Positions 10,132-21,515 of a stretch of 64,000 bases of DNA are shown here, one piece after another (position 1 is the first letter of the stretch; every line of letters begins with the position of its first letter). This DNA comes from Guillardia theta CCMP2712 (lineage: Eukaryota; Cryptophyceae; Pyrenomonadales; Geminigeraceae). A program made the position numbers and the translations under genes. The stretch is from the NCBI RefSeq assembly GCF_000315625.1, contig NW_005434671.1, positions 414,078 through 478,077 of the forward strand, in the 5' to 3' direction. A model generated the notes under the pieces. The model had not been told where the DNA came from, made no database searches, and worked only from the letters and a program-made list of their open reading frames with translations.

Positions 10132-13100
10132 TCATGCTAACTCATACCATGATCCTTGCTCCTTCTCCAGCGCTCTCTTGACCTCCCACGCCATGCGTCG
10201 CCGCAGGAGCTTTGGCATAGCCCAGCAGAGAGCTAGCAGGAGGATCCCGCCGGCTCCGACGACTCCGTAGATAACCAAGAGCCAGACAGGAGTAGACGAT
10301 GAGCAGGAGGCGACGGGGAACTGATCACTTCTCCTTGACGATGCTTGACAAGCAGGACTCGGCAGCGTCGAGATCAGGTAGCTCCCAGCTTGGAACGCCT
10401 CGGTCATGTTCCTACCCCATACTGTCGGCACCAACTCCCTCAGTCGTCGTACCTCCAGCTGCGGGCTTGAGATCGCTTCGTAGTAGCCATCTACAACAAG
10501 AAGATACAAGGTAGAGCGAGGGATCAGGTATAGAAACGTTCTCATCATGATCACATAAGGACCCAAGGACCTGACTCTATGAAACTCCACACCCACATGC
10601 TCCATAGAAGTCTCTCCCCTGGCTGCAGCAGCAGACTGTCTCTGTTCAGTCCAATTCACCAGGACCTCATGGTTGACTTGAAATACACATTCGTTGCCAT
10701 TCAGACATGTCCGCACCAACACGTCCTTCTCGTCAAGATATTGCAAGATGTTGGCATGCTTGTCTTGTAGAGCATACGTCTCAAAAGAAGCAGCTTCATC
10801 GAGACTGCTCTTGTCGACTATAACATGCAGGTTCTTCGTCATGATGAAGAGGAGCAGCCCGTTGTCGAGAGATGTCAAGATGGATCTTGCTCCCACTCCG
10901 CTCAGTTTGGCCTTAATATCCGCCACGAACGAGGCATACGATAGCAGAACTCCAGTCACCCCAAGCGGAAACCGCGAGGTAGAGACGTTTGGCGATGTGG
11001 AGAGATAGAGAGCCTTTGAGATGGTCACATATGTACGATTGAGATTCGCAGTTGGAGTCGAAATCGACATCAGGTCTGGATTGAGCAGAGCGGATTGAAA
11101 CCATGTACTCTCGGTGTAGTTATGAAGGGGCTCTGAACTCCTCATAGCTCCAGGATAAGAACGAAGTACACCAGACAAACATCCGAAGAACAGCTCGAGC
11201 ACGTCCGATCTTGTCTTGGAGGTGAAGGTGCTGTTGTCAATGTAGAGTGCATTGCCGTCTGTTTGTCTTCCGCGAATTCCCAACGTGTGTTTCCAGTACT
11301 CCTCCATGTTAGAACTGACTTGGATGCACTTTACAGCAGATGGATGGAGTCCCCAGGCATGTCCACGCGTGCTGGAGGCGCTGGACCTGGGGAGAAGTGA
11401 GTCTGAGAGAGAGAGAGAGAGGAAGAGAGAGAGAGAGAGAGAGAGGAAGAGAGAGAGAGAGAGAGGAAGAGAGAGAGAGAGAGGCGCGCGGGGGGAGGGG
11501 GGGGGGGGGGGGGGAGGAAAAAAAAAAAAAAGGAAAAAGGAAAAAAAAAAAAAAAAAAAGGGAAAGGGAAAAACCTGGGGGGGGGGGGGGGAAAAAAAAG
11601 GGGAAGAGAGAGAGAGAGGAAGGAGTTAGAAGAGCATAAGGAGGCTTACTTGATCTGCTCGTTCAACGCTAACAGCTCCTGAAGGCTCAGGTCCCCTTGC
11701 CTCAACGAGCTCCTCCCGTACAAGGCAGCAGGCGTTGCAAACCAGACGCTTGTGTCGTAAGTGCACCAGACTGTCCCGCAGGCCCTTGTGCCGCCCCACG
11801 GGTACGAGAACCTGGCGGGTATGAGAGGGCGGAGGAGATCGAGGCGATGAAAGCAAGCAGCCATGGTCGAGTACGAGTTGTTCCAGCAGCGCTGCGTCCG
11901 ATTGTCTTCCTGGCAGAGCGGCAAGAAGCTGATTGCAGGGACTTGCAACAAATAAAGTGAGCTCCTTGCTGGAGACGTCCAGCTGCTGCTAAGCTGAAAC
12001 CTTCCAACCAGCGAGAGAGGAGATGCTGCGATCGCCCTCCAGCAAAACATCAACTTCCTTCCAGTGCTGCTGGACCTGCCCGACCCCTTAGCTTGCATGG
12101 TGAACTCTACGCAACTAGAGTTGCGCTGCATGGCGATGGGGATGTAAGAACAACACAGTCTCATCTGATCGCTTCTGGCTTCGTCAAACAGTGTGGCGAG
12201 CCTTGAATAAGAAACTTGCATCGTCAAAGCGTCTAGACTGCCAAGGAGTGCAGTTGAAACAATCCTGAACGATTTGACTGGGTAGAAGCTGTTCAGTTCA
12301 AGCAGATTCATCAGCACTTCATCTGAATAGTCTGCTCTGATGACTCCGACAGCACCAGGAGGACTTAGACCGCAACTCCATTCCAGCGCTGCAATGAAGC
12401 TGTCGGTGTGACTCTGATTCCATGTATCGGCACTTGAGCGCGGGAGGTGGATACTCCAGATACGACGATCGTCCTCGAAAGATACTGTCTTAAGGCTTTG
12501 AATCAGCTTCAGCGAGCTCAGAGCGATCAACTTCTCCCTATCATCCTGACAACAACATCAGAAACCACCTCACACCTTGGTATCAGAACCTTCAAGAATG
12601 TAGAAGGGGTGTCAGGAAGCAAGCTGCTCATGATTGAGCACTTTCCAAACTGACTTGAATTTCCATCTTGTGTCAAAGCAAGCCTTACGACAGTTCCGCC
12701 AATTTCACATTTCAAATCATTCAGGAATTTTGTTGAGGTCATCGTGTTCATAGTCACAGCGTCGTCTACAACTATCCCAACAAAGATTGTTCTATTCTGC
12801 ACCGATGAAAAACGTTTACCTGAAAACAGTCAGAGGCGTGTCATCTTTGTAATTACCTCCACCATACTTTGAGGGTCATTGCCAGCAAAGCCGTTCACGC
12901 TTGACAGCATCACAATAAAGTTGGACGGATGATTGCTGGTTTCACTACCAGCAAGATAATCCAAGGCCACATCTACTGCGGCAGTCAGATTGGAGTATGA
13001 GACATTAGTGAAGTCGTTATGCTTTGCCCAGTCAGTTACAAGTCGTAGATGTTCTTGTGAGGCAGACAACAGAGATTTGCCGGAGGCCGAGGGGACGACG

Positions 13101-14011
13101 TAAGGTCTTTCAGACGCCAGAATGAGCTGAAACAAGTCGACAGGAGAGACCCAGTACTTGATCAACGCCTCAACTTGAGCCATCGCAATGTCCATCGCCG
13201 CGCAGACGCTCGCGGAAAACAGTGCAGCATCGAGCACGAAGACAACCCGCTTGCTTGGATACATCAAATGTTTGTACCAGGATGTGTTTAACATCGCCAA
13301 GTCGTTGATCTTTGAACTTGAGAGATCATTCGAGAGCATTACCACGTTCCCGTCCTGAGCGATAAAGTATTGATTTGCAAGATAAGTGTTCGACGAATTC
13401 AAAGAGATGTTCTTCATTTGGAGACAGAGGCTGTGAGATAAATTACAGAAGCTATACACTGAAGTTTCATTCCATGCGAGCGGCATGTACACTGTACATT
13501 CGTCAATCTGTACACGCTGACCATTGACAATTTCATTCAGCTGAGATCCAGTCAGTCTTGGGTCGAGAAAGGTTGTTTCGTTGACCAATGTCACTTGCGC
13601 TGCACTTCTCACTTTGCCGAGGACCTGTTCTCGCTCATGGAAGATGTCTTGGATGCCTCCTCGTCCTCCTGCCAATTCTTCCAACAAATTTGTCGGATTT
13701 TGCTGTATCTGTACGGCAGGAACTTGTTGGACGACATCATAAGGCGAAAGAATGCCAGTCGTTGGACCCAAGGAGCTGCAGTCTGCCGACGGTTGAGTTC
13801 CAAGTATCGCACACTCGTAATGGAGGAAGAGATCTGACAGGCTCTCGAGCACCTGCCCCACGCTGCACACGAGTCAGTGAAGGCTGATAACATCACGCTA
13901 GGCTACGCACGTCGATCCCCCGATCAGCTCATGACAAGCCGCTGGAAGAAACTCCGAAGCAATCAGAACAACGATGACCAAGTTCAACAACATCCGGTCT
14001 TGAGTAGGCAT
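10132..14011 (-). CDS. Alpha2delta/CACHD1-like type I membrane protein (VWA + Cache)
   Basis: Exons 13911-14011, 12857-13862, 12590-12796, 11650-12545 and 10132-11386 join in phase to 1154 residues. A signal peptide (MLLNLVIVVLIASEFLPAACH) opens the protein and a transmembrane helix (VWLLVIYGVVGAGGILLLAL) lies some 40 residues before the end, with a short basic cytoplasmic tail. A VWA_N-like segment ends in LNTSWYKHLMYPSK, followed by a VWA fold starting KRVVFVLD near residue 240. Downstream extracellular sequence rich in N-glycosylation sites fits the Cache-type region of calcium-channel alpha2delta subunits. The metal-binding DxSxS signature is replaced by DAALF, so metal-dependent ligand binding may be lost. 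Introns are 44-60 nt except one of 263 nt filled with low-complexity DNA. An auxiliary channel or sensor role is inferred. Confidence 0.8.
11395..11630. repeat. GA-, G- and A-run low-complexity tract inside an intron
   Basis: GAGA repeats, then long G and A homopolymers, fill the intron 11387-11649 of the alpha2delta-like gene. On the coding strand this is pyrimidine-rich and runs into the 3' splice site. Homopolymer lengths may be assembly-sensitive. Confidence 0.9.
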
Positions 14012-14193
14012 GTTTCAGTGTACGAGCTGTACGATCGAAACAATCAAGGAATCGCTTGAGCAACCAACAAGAAGCAAGATTGGCGCTTCAAAGATACATG
14101 TCTGACCTATTCTCCTGCACATGCAGTTCGTTATTGTTTTTACACCAGCAGCTCCCTTGACTCAGTCCGCTCCTTCTGCTGCACTTACTGTGA

Positions 14194-14564
14194 TCACGCT
14201 GAGATGTCCTTTGAGCCAGCTGACAACAACCCTGGAGGCATTTCAATCAAAGTACCGGCAAAGCTTGCCAGAACAACTGTCACTTGTCATCGGGTTGCCA
14301 TATCCGATATCAGTGTCAAAGTTCTCTCCGAGCCTCATCACTTGCTCTCTCGTTGTTCTGCTGCTGCTTCTTTCATCTCTCCATGGAGCTCCTCGCCTCC
14401 TCCGCTGCATTTCGTGGCACTGCTGAGCGGCATGGTCCACTAGAGTCTCAGAGTCTGGCCTGCGGCCCGACAGTTCTCAATATAGAAAGAAAAACAAAAA
14501 GAAAAGTTTGTTGTAAAACCTGTGTAACGGAAGAAACCGTTGCTACGTGGGCTTCGGCCGCCAT
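14194..14564 (-). CDS. Possible small basic protein, three exons
   Basis: Tentative exons 14520-14564, 14284-14446 and 14194-14231 give about 80 residues starting MAAEAHVATVSSVTQ, with an arginine-rich centre (MQRRRRGAPWRDERSSSR). Intron sizes (73 and 52 nt) and phases fit, but the first donor (GTTTTA) and its acceptor are weak. No family recognised. It lies between the divergent alpha2delta-like and Bet1 genes and could instead be their shared upstream region. Confidence 0.3.
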
Positions 14565-14745
14565 GTCGAACGGAGCGGAATAGAAGGAAGCAAGCACAAG
14601 AGGGACAGGAAGACTGAGAGTAAAGTCGAACCCATTCCCACAAAGCAAGCAAACGCTTTCATCTCTCAGCCGTGATACACTGAGATCCCAAGATTGTTCA
14701 AGGTTCTTGCGGGCACAACAAGAATTCTTGCTAGTTTGAGAAAAC

Positions 14746-15183
14746 ATGTACAATCGGAGCAGCAGCAGCCGTGGTAACTCAGGGGCAGCAGCAGCGTCTA
14801 CCTCAGCCGACCAACTTGAAAGCCAGAATGAGATGATGCTGGGGAATCTTCACAGCAGAATCTCAAACTTGAAGAATGTGAGGCCTGAATTTCGTTCTCA
14901 CAACAGGCTGTCGCTGAATTTGTTGACAAATTAGATCACGATCGCAATTGGCGATGAAGTTAGAGAGCAGAACAAAGCTCTTGAGTTTATGCAAAATGGT
15001 ATGATGAGCACTGACAACCTGATAGGGTCCACCTTGAACAAGATGCAGGTATTCTCGGTCTTTTTCTGTAGCGTGCCTTCACTAATCTTGTTCCCACAGA
15101 CTATGTACAAAAGTCACGGTTCAATGTCCATCGTGTACTTGTCGATATTTTGTTTGGTAGTTTTCTTTGCGGTATTTACATAA
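14746..15183 (+). CDS. BET1: Bet1-type Qc-SNARE
   Basis: Bet1 is the Qc-SNARE of ER-Golgi transport and early Golgi fusion. Exons 14746-14877, 14935-15048 and 15100-15183 join in phase to 109 residues. An Asn/Ser-rich head is followed by a SNARE helix (ESQNEMMLGNLHSRISNLKN then ITIAIGDEVREQNKALEFM) and a C-terminal anchor (MSIVYLSIFCLVVFFAVF) with almost no lumenal tail. Domain order and length match Bet1 (human 118 aa) and the related Sft1, which is the main alternative. Confidence 0.88.
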
Positions 15184-15342
15184 GATTGGAATCTTGCTTT
15201 TTGCCCTGACATTCCCAGCAGGTATACTCACTCATGAAGATGGGTTTCTGAAGGCATTGGGGTATAAGTTCACGTGTATAGATCTAGACGCCTTCACAAG
15301 GGTCATATTTTGATTGAATTTTATTCTGTTCAGTACAGAGAA

Positions 15343-15749
15343 CTATTTCTCTTCCTTTTCTGGGGTATGAATGTTGGCTGACATACCGAGCTTGCTGTGA
15401 AGCAATATTCAACGTACGGAAACACAAAAAAACTTACAGAGTAGATGCTTCAAAATGGAAAAAGAATAGACAGGGTGGATACAAATAGAATTTGCGTACC
15501 TGCCAGATATATGCATGACGTAATTGGTTACTGCTTGGAGGGCATTCTTCTTTAAGTTGTCAAGTTTGGATTGGTCCGTGACAAATGCATTTTTCTTGAA
15601 CTCATTTTTAACCAGCACTTTAACTTGCCTCGCATCTACACTCCTGTGCTGCAAAGAAATTGTCACAAGTACTTATGATAAAACGGGAACCAGACCGTTG
15701 CTGAGATGTGTTGCAAAAGTCTTAAGCAATCTTTGTAGAGCTGCAACAT
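15343..15749 (-). CDS. LYR-motif (Complex1_LYR) mitochondrial assembly-type protein
   Basis: LYR proteins are small helical factors that help Fe-S cluster delivery and respiratory-complex assembly with mitochondrial acyl carrier protein. Exons 15696-15749, 15500-15648 and 15343-15394 give 84 residues. The start MLQLYKDCLRLLQHI carries the L-Y-R/K signature as L-Y-K. The middle part (VKVLVKNEFKKNAFVTDQSK) matches the family pattern of an Arg/Lys-rich helix followed by Phe-x-x-Asn-x-x-V-T-D. The exact subfamily is not resolved. Intron 1 is 47 nt. The gene is convergent with Bet1. Confidence 0.75.
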
Positions 15750-16385
15750 GGTTTCAGAACTCGAAGAAACTAAAAAACTGCACAGAAAGAAGGACAACAG
15801 GAAAAGCAATTGTTAAAATTCGATTCAAACTGAACCGCTCGGGTAAAGTTCTAGGAAACCCACGACAATTTCGGCAAACATGTTGGAGTGTTGCAAAGTC
15901 GTTTTGTGAGAGTTTCTCGCTTCACTTAGGTCGAAAACAGAGCCCAGGTACACACTGCCTTCATACATTCCAACGAATGATGTGTTTGGAAAGGGGGGGG
16001 GAAGCCAAGCACAAGACAGAGTGAATGGAGTACACCACATGGTGACGGGATCCAGCACGTGAGTTAGCAATCAAGACAAGAAACCAAGTCTACCGCATGC
16101 ATCCGATCGTGAACAGGTCATGAGCCCATGAAGGGAGAGAACAATCAGCAGCCGCAAGTCACATCTCTCATCTCTCCTCCTCGTCTCCTTCCCCTTCCCC
16201 TTCCCTCCCCTTCTCACTCACTCGCTGCACGCTTGGCTCGAACCCGCGCTCCATGACGGACGGACGTTTCTCCGTTTCCTTTGTCGTTACACAATTAACG
16301 GTGAGGGAGAGATTTTGAGGATGACGGCAATAAGACCCATGGCCCAGGGAGCTATGCGACCTGCTATGCCACGAGCCTCACGGAA
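15750..16385. other. Spacer between divergent LYR and PSMD5-like genes
   Basis: No supported gene. A pyrimidine-rich run (about 16165-16225) precedes the PSMD5-like start, as is common upstream of genes in this window. Confidence 0.4.
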
Positions 16386-18521
16386 ATGAGGGCGAGGAAG
16401 GGGAGGATGAAGAAGACGGGGACGACGATGGGTGCAACGATGGCGATGGTGATGGTAGTGATGATGATGATGACGATGATGGAAGTGAACGAGTCAAGTT
16501 GTGTCAGGCTGGTCATACCCAACACTGTCAGGCTACGGGGAGGCGCAGAGCAAGAGCCGGGGTACGATCCTTTCGGTGATTCCAATCAGTTCTCGATTGA
16601 GGATTGGAACGTGGGGGGGAGCGACCCTGAGATCGAGGTGCGAGACTCCGATGAAGACTTTCAGACTGCATACCGTTGTATGCATGACGGTCAGGATTAC
16701 TCGGTGAAGACTGTGAGCAAGGAATCTGTCGAGACCATACAAGACTTCCTGGCCTTTCCTTTCGATGAGAAGAGCGTGGAATTCTTGGAGAAGAGGCTGA
16801 CTTTCAGAGGTCTGATGGAGATCATCAATGGCAAGGTAGGAGCACAGATCAGCCCAAACATCTCGCACCTGAAGGCTGTCAGGTGCCTTGAGAAGATCAT
16901 GAGGTCGTTCAACGACAGCAAGAGCATCGAGCTCTTCTTCAAAAAGTTTTCAATCTCTCTCAGCTACTTAGCATCGACGCTCAAGAATGCGTTGAGGACT
17001 GTTGACCACCCTGGCGACTTCTATGTCCTCAGCTGTTTGACCCGTCTAACTGATGAACACGCTCAGCCCCTGCTTGTGGAGCATGAGTTGCTCGTAGACG
17101 TCTTGAAGGGTCTTTGGAACAAGAACAGCGACACCATTGTGAAAGTCTACGAAGTTATGATCAAATTCTTCTCCACGGATTTCGGGTTGGCCCAGATAAA
17201 GGAAGAGAGTTGTCTTCAAATAATCCAGCAGGCCTTACAGGATGACAAGTCGCAAGTCAGAATGCGAGCGCTCGAGCTTCTCTTGAGGACGGTGAACATA
17301 AGTCAGAAAGCTCAAGCCGCCTTCCGGGGCCTCAACCTTCAATCCATCTTGATCGAGAGCTTCAACCATCCCGACGACGTGCTTGTTCTCAACGCCATTG
17401 AGCTCGCTTGGTTCTGCCCCATCGAATCTCTACCGATAGAGGCGATCTATATGTTCTTGGACGATGCAATCCTGGCGTGGGAGAAGAGGAAGGAGAGCGA
17501 AGACACCATCCCCTATGTCAGCTTGCTGCACGAGGAGAGGCTAAGAGCTGTGGCGAGGCATTGGGCCCTGCAGGACGAGTCCATCCCTCCCTTCATGGTC
17601 AACCAGCTCGAGCTACACCTCTTGGACCTCACCAATCGGCAAGAAACAGGCCCCGTGGCCTTGGCTATCTCCACTTGTGCGATGCTGTGCAGTACGAAGC
17701 GGGGAGTGAAGGTGTTCGAGGAAATGCAGCTGTCGTTTGAAATCACGCAGAACTTGCCGCATTTTGCCTCGAGCACGAGAGAAGATCTCTTCCTTGCTGC
17801 AATCGTCCTCACGGAGAATTTGATTCTCAATGCAAACCTCGATAGCCGGTTAGAAAACGCTTTCAAGCATTCTCAGGATAACGTGCAGGGGTTGTTGAAG
17901 GAGGAGTTCCAGGTTTGTGCTTACAGCAATTTGATGCCTGTCTGTACCACGTGACTTGCTCACAGGATCTTCCATCTTGGTTGATAGACTTGATCATGAC
18001 AATGCGGAAGCGATTGTTCTACCTTGCAAACGTGCTCACTTCACCTCCATCCCCTGCCTTGCTCACGTCCATATAGGTCCCTTTTCATGAGCAGCGGATC
18101 ACAACCCTCTCGCTCATGGAGAAACTCGCCCGCACTCCCACGGGTGCAAACATTCTCCTACAAGATGTACAGATGATCGACCTGCTCTTCGCACGCAACA
18201 AGATCGGTCAGTTCTTCACATCCTCACTTCCTGTCAATGAGTGGACCGACAGGATTCGTCGACGAGAACGAGGCAGACGCGATCGAGTCAAAGCACAAGC
18301 TGGCAAGGGTGAGTGGAACAGTGAGGGGTCGAGGAGTACTGAGTCGAACCCAGAGCCTCTTGCTCCATCCGGAGATCGTCAAGAGTCGCTGCAGCCCGGA
18401 TGCTGTGCAGGCCCTGACGCTGCTCGTGGAGAACGGGCCCTTCTCTCCTGTCTACCTTAAGAACGCATCCCTTGTCAGCAGGGCAGTTCCAATCGTAGCG
18501 ACAACGGCTGCAACGGTGTGA
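16386..18521 (+). CDS. PSMD5-like HEAT-repeat protein with signal-peptide-like N terminus
   Basis: PSMD5 (S5b) is a chaperone in assembly of the 26S proteasome base. Exons 16386-17912, 18077-18206, 18253-18308 and 18354-18521 give 626 residues. From about residue 80 the protein is all-helical HEAT/ARM-type sequence. The C-terminal part (HEQRITTLSLMEKLARTPTG, then KSRCSPDAVQALTLLVENGP) follows the layout of the PSMD5 C-terminus. The N terminus is odd: basic residues, then a Met-rich hydrophobic run (MAMVMVVMMMMTMM) read from an ATG-phase repeat, then SSCVRLVIPNTVRLRGGA. If this start is used the protein enters the secretory route or, in a cryptophyte, the periplastid space. Later in-frame ATGs could give a cytosolic form. 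Assignment to PSMD5 rests on layout and is moderate. Confidence 0.7.
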
Positions 18522-18781
18522 TAAAGAATGTGCTGGAAACGAAATGTTCTACCTCCCTCCCTCATTGCTCCATCATCAACAGATCAACGCGCTTTGTAGC
18601 ACCTTGCTTGTTGAATTTCGTCCATGTAACGTGATCAATTCTGTTTTTTTAGTTCGAAAAAAAAATAGAAAAGAATGAGAGTAAAGACATTGAAAGAAGT
18701 GTGAGTTCGAAGACTGCAAGAAGGACGCAACCAAAAGGACAGTGAGTGAGCTGAGAGTACAGTCAACACAGTAATTCTGCC

Positions 18782-20707
18782 TCAGGCAGAACTGGTCAGG
18801 CATCCGAGGATCTGGCGCACGCTCATGAGGACCTTGTTCAATGCGACACTGACTAGACCGCAAGACTGCTTGTCCGTGAGTGGAGCATGCTTCATCCACT
18901 CCATCTGGTCAAAGCGAAACCGCCAGAGGTCGCTCAAGGTGAAGGCAGAGTCCTCGAAGCTCAGCAGATCCCTTCCCCGCACAAGCACCACTGTCAAGAA
19001 CAGCGACGACCAACAGGCCAGCGCCGCTGAGGCGGCAAGGAACGGGAGAGGAGACCAAATGCCGAGCAATCCGGGAGCAAGCAGACCGGCGACTGCGTTG
19101 CCAAATCTGCGAAGCATCTGCCCCCTTCCTTGCCAGCTCCTGTATTGCGAAGGGGGAGCGATCTGCTGGATGGCATCATTGACGAGATACGTCCAGAGGT
19201 CGTTCAATACTTGGAAAATCAACTGGAACGATACAGCAATGGCGAGGACGGGAGTCGTGAACAAGAAAACCACTCCAGAAATCAGGATCATGACAGACAC
19301 GACAGAGACGATAGGCTTCAAGGGATATTGCTCTCTTGCCCCATGCTCGAATGGATGACGCATCTTGTGGCTGATTGTCATGCCCAGGAGCTCACCAAAA
19401 CCCATCGACACCCCAAAGAAGAAGGCAGACTTGCCGTACTCCATATTGTAGTAGATAGTGCCTGCTCCAAGGAATGTGCCAATGCAGAGAGCAATAAAAA
19501 TCTGAGAAAAAACCAGGAAATGAATCACACAGGGAACCCGCTCCGTGCTTGTCGAGCTATCAAGGCAATGATTCTCGTCCTGATATTTCACAACGCCATG
19601 ATGCTCTCCATAACACGCAATGGAGGCCTTGACTGTTTCTTGCGCCCCATTGTTTGGGTGCATCACATACGTGACACATTGCCGTACAATCATGCCATCA
19701 TGTGCATGCTTTCCGAGTGTCCCATCGAGCATGTCTTGCACAACCCTTTCGAGTGCTGGCGGATCTAATTCCTCTTCACTAACTCTAGACAATGCCAGCA
19801 TGCTCCCTGTCAGGATGGCAAATGATCGAAGATTGATTAAATCCATAGGGAAAGGAGCACAAGGGGCAAATATCGACTGATATTTGTTGATTTTGTCCAA
19901 AATAAAATGTAACATCAACTGTAAAATGCAGCAAAAAGCTCCAAGCGTGCATGCCCACTGGAAGCTCAAATTTTCGAAAACCCATCCTCCGACTACAAAC
20001 GATACACAAGCTCCAAAACACACCCAGGAAAATTGTTTTCTCAGAGGGGGGTTGTTGTTGGAAAGACTTGACACAAGGATAAGCTCATGCTGCAAGCTCA
20101 CGATGACTTCGCCAAGCCCTGTCAGAGCAAACAACCATGGACACCATGTTTTGTTCTGTGAAAGAGCATTGCAAAGAAAACCGACGAGTGAAAGAAGGAT
20201 AAGTGGCTTCGTCATGCGCGTCCCTTCCTTCACTATGATCCAGTTCGCAAACAACCTCATAATCTGGAAGAGACCAACAACCAGACCTATGTTGAAAAAG
20301 GAAAAATTGCAGTCTCTGTACAAATAGAGAGGTACTGTTACAAATCCTATCCTTGTCGAAATTCCATACAGTGCTGGTAAAAAGCAGCAAAGAATATTTT
20401 CAGTAGCTTGGAAACCGAAGGATTGTAGCTGGTTGTTTCGCAAAATCGCGTGCTGAAAATCTTCAATCGTGATATGATCCTTTCCTTGACTAGACTCATC
20501 AAATATCCTTCGACTGAGCTTTCTGATGTCCTCCTCGGGCAAGGAAGCCCCTGGGGCAAGAATTTTCGCAACAGACCTTGATGCGGAAAAAATATCATCT
20601 TGGGATAAGGATTCTTTTCCTGACTTGAGAGAGAAGTAAATGTCTTGGACATTCACAGATGAAGAATTTGCTCCTGAACTTGGCATTATGTCGTGCGACA
20701 AGTGCAA
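18782..20707 (-). CDS. MFS-like multi-spanning transporter with N-terminal cytosolic region
   Basis: One 641-residue frame without introns. Residues 1-100 are hydrophilic with an EF-hand-like helix (GKDHITIEDFQHAI) but no complete calcium loop. They are followed by about twelve hydrophobic helices in two bundles separated by a long cytosolic loop (around residues 300-385). Residues such as NDLWTYLVNDAIQQIAPPSQYRSWQGRGQMLRRFGNAVAG suggest an MFS_1-type fold, split here only for description. The substrate cannot be inferred. The 3' end faces the PSMD5-like gene. Confidence 0.6.
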   Translation of the reverse strand: MHLSHDIMPSSGANSSSVNVQDIYFSLKSGKESLSQDDIFSASRSVAKILAPGASLPEEDIRKLSRRIFDESSQGKDHITIEDFQHAILRNNQLQSFGFQATENILCCFLPALYGISTRIGFVTVPLYLYRDCNFSFFNIGLVVGLFQIMRLFANWIIVKEGTRMTKPLILLSLVGFLCNALSQNKTWCPWLFALTGLGEVIVSLQHELILVSSLSNNNPPLRKQFSWVCFGACVSFVVGGWVFENLSFQWACTLGAFCCILQLMLHFILDKINKYQSIFAPCAPFPMDLINLRSFAILTGSMLALSRVSEEELDPPALERVVQDMLDGTLGKHAHDGMIVRQCVTYVMHPNNGAQETVKASIACYGEHHGVVKYQDENHCLDSSTSTERVPCVIHFLVFSQIFIALCIGTFLGAGTIYYNMEYGKSAFFFGVSMGFGELLGMTISHKMRHPFEHGAREQYPLKPIVSVVSVMILISGVVFLFTTPVLAIAVSFQLIFQVLNDLWTYLVNDAIQQIAPPSQYRSWQGRGQMLRRFGNAVAGLLAPGLLGIWSPLPFLAASAALACWSSLFLTVVLVRGRDLLSFEDSAFTLSDLWRFRFDQMEWMKHAPLTDKQSCGLVSVALNKVLMSVRQILGCLTSSA

Positions 20708-20804
20708 GACCCAAGTTCAGGCTAGCCCTCTATCAGTGACGGGCCACAAAGATTAATTACGGATAGAACGTGGCAGGGTCAGACAGAAACCAGCAAGCAG
20801 GAAT

Positions 20805-20980
20805 ATGGTACAAAAGGGTGAGTTGTAGAGAGGCGAGGTGGCACAGGGCGAGTGAGGACACTGGTTCGCGCTGGCAGGAGGATCCACGAGGCTATTGGAG
20901 GACGAGGTGCGATCAGGGTATGGGATGCGAACGGCAAGAAGGCGTTCACGATCAAACAGGAAGGAAATAGTATGTTGTGA
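20805..20980 (+). CDS. Possible 48-aa basic protein with a 29-nt intron
   Basis: ATG at 20805, a GTGAGT donor at 20818, acceptor at 20846 and a second exon to TGA at 20980 give MVQKG, then RVRTLVRAGRRIHEAIGGR and a short tail. Phases agree. The intron would be shorter than any other in the window, so this may be chance. It is divergent from the MFS-like gene. No family recognised. Confidence 0.25.
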
Positions 20981-20989
20981 AGGGAAACC

Positions 20990-21500
20990 GTACCCGGTCC
21001 ATTTACCTACATTTTTCTGGTGGGGGTGGTGTGAAAGGGGTCACATGGAGGGTCGCAAGAAAGTCTTCATGCCCTCACATGGGGGGGGTAGTCATGTGAT
21101 CGAAAAAGGGAGTGGTAGGGTGCAAGAACACCATTTGGTGGGTAGGGTAAAGATTTGTTGAGTGATAAAGTGTACCAGTTGGCCGAATAAAATTAACTTT
21201 TAAGGGGTGGGGTACCCTTGTGAGATGGGGTAGTCGTGGAAAAGTGACTGCCTTGCCGAGTTTGTAACTAGATGGGTGGGGTCATTATTTTCGGAGAGGT
21301 GACCAGGGGTACTTTTCCTATGCAAAGGGTGGGTGGGATATTTGGGGAGACGGCCGCCGGGGAATGTTCGATATTTCCTCGAGCCAGGAAAAGAAGTGGT
21401 GGGTAGTAGTGGGGGAATATGAGGGTACAATTGGGGACTAAAAAAGTATGGGGGTACCCTACCCCCCAGGGTACTCACCCCGAAACGGATCATCATTTCG
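20990..21500. repeat. G-rich dispersed repeat (GGGGTA-type)
   Basis: The plus strand is packed with GGGG, GGGTGGG and GGGGTACCCT motifs separated by short AT-rich words. The same texture recurs near 22490, 28240-28760, 41380-41640, 48425-48560, 60480-60900 and 62790-62890. It has no coding character. Confidence 0.6.
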
Positions 21501-21515
21501 GGATCATTTCAAAGA

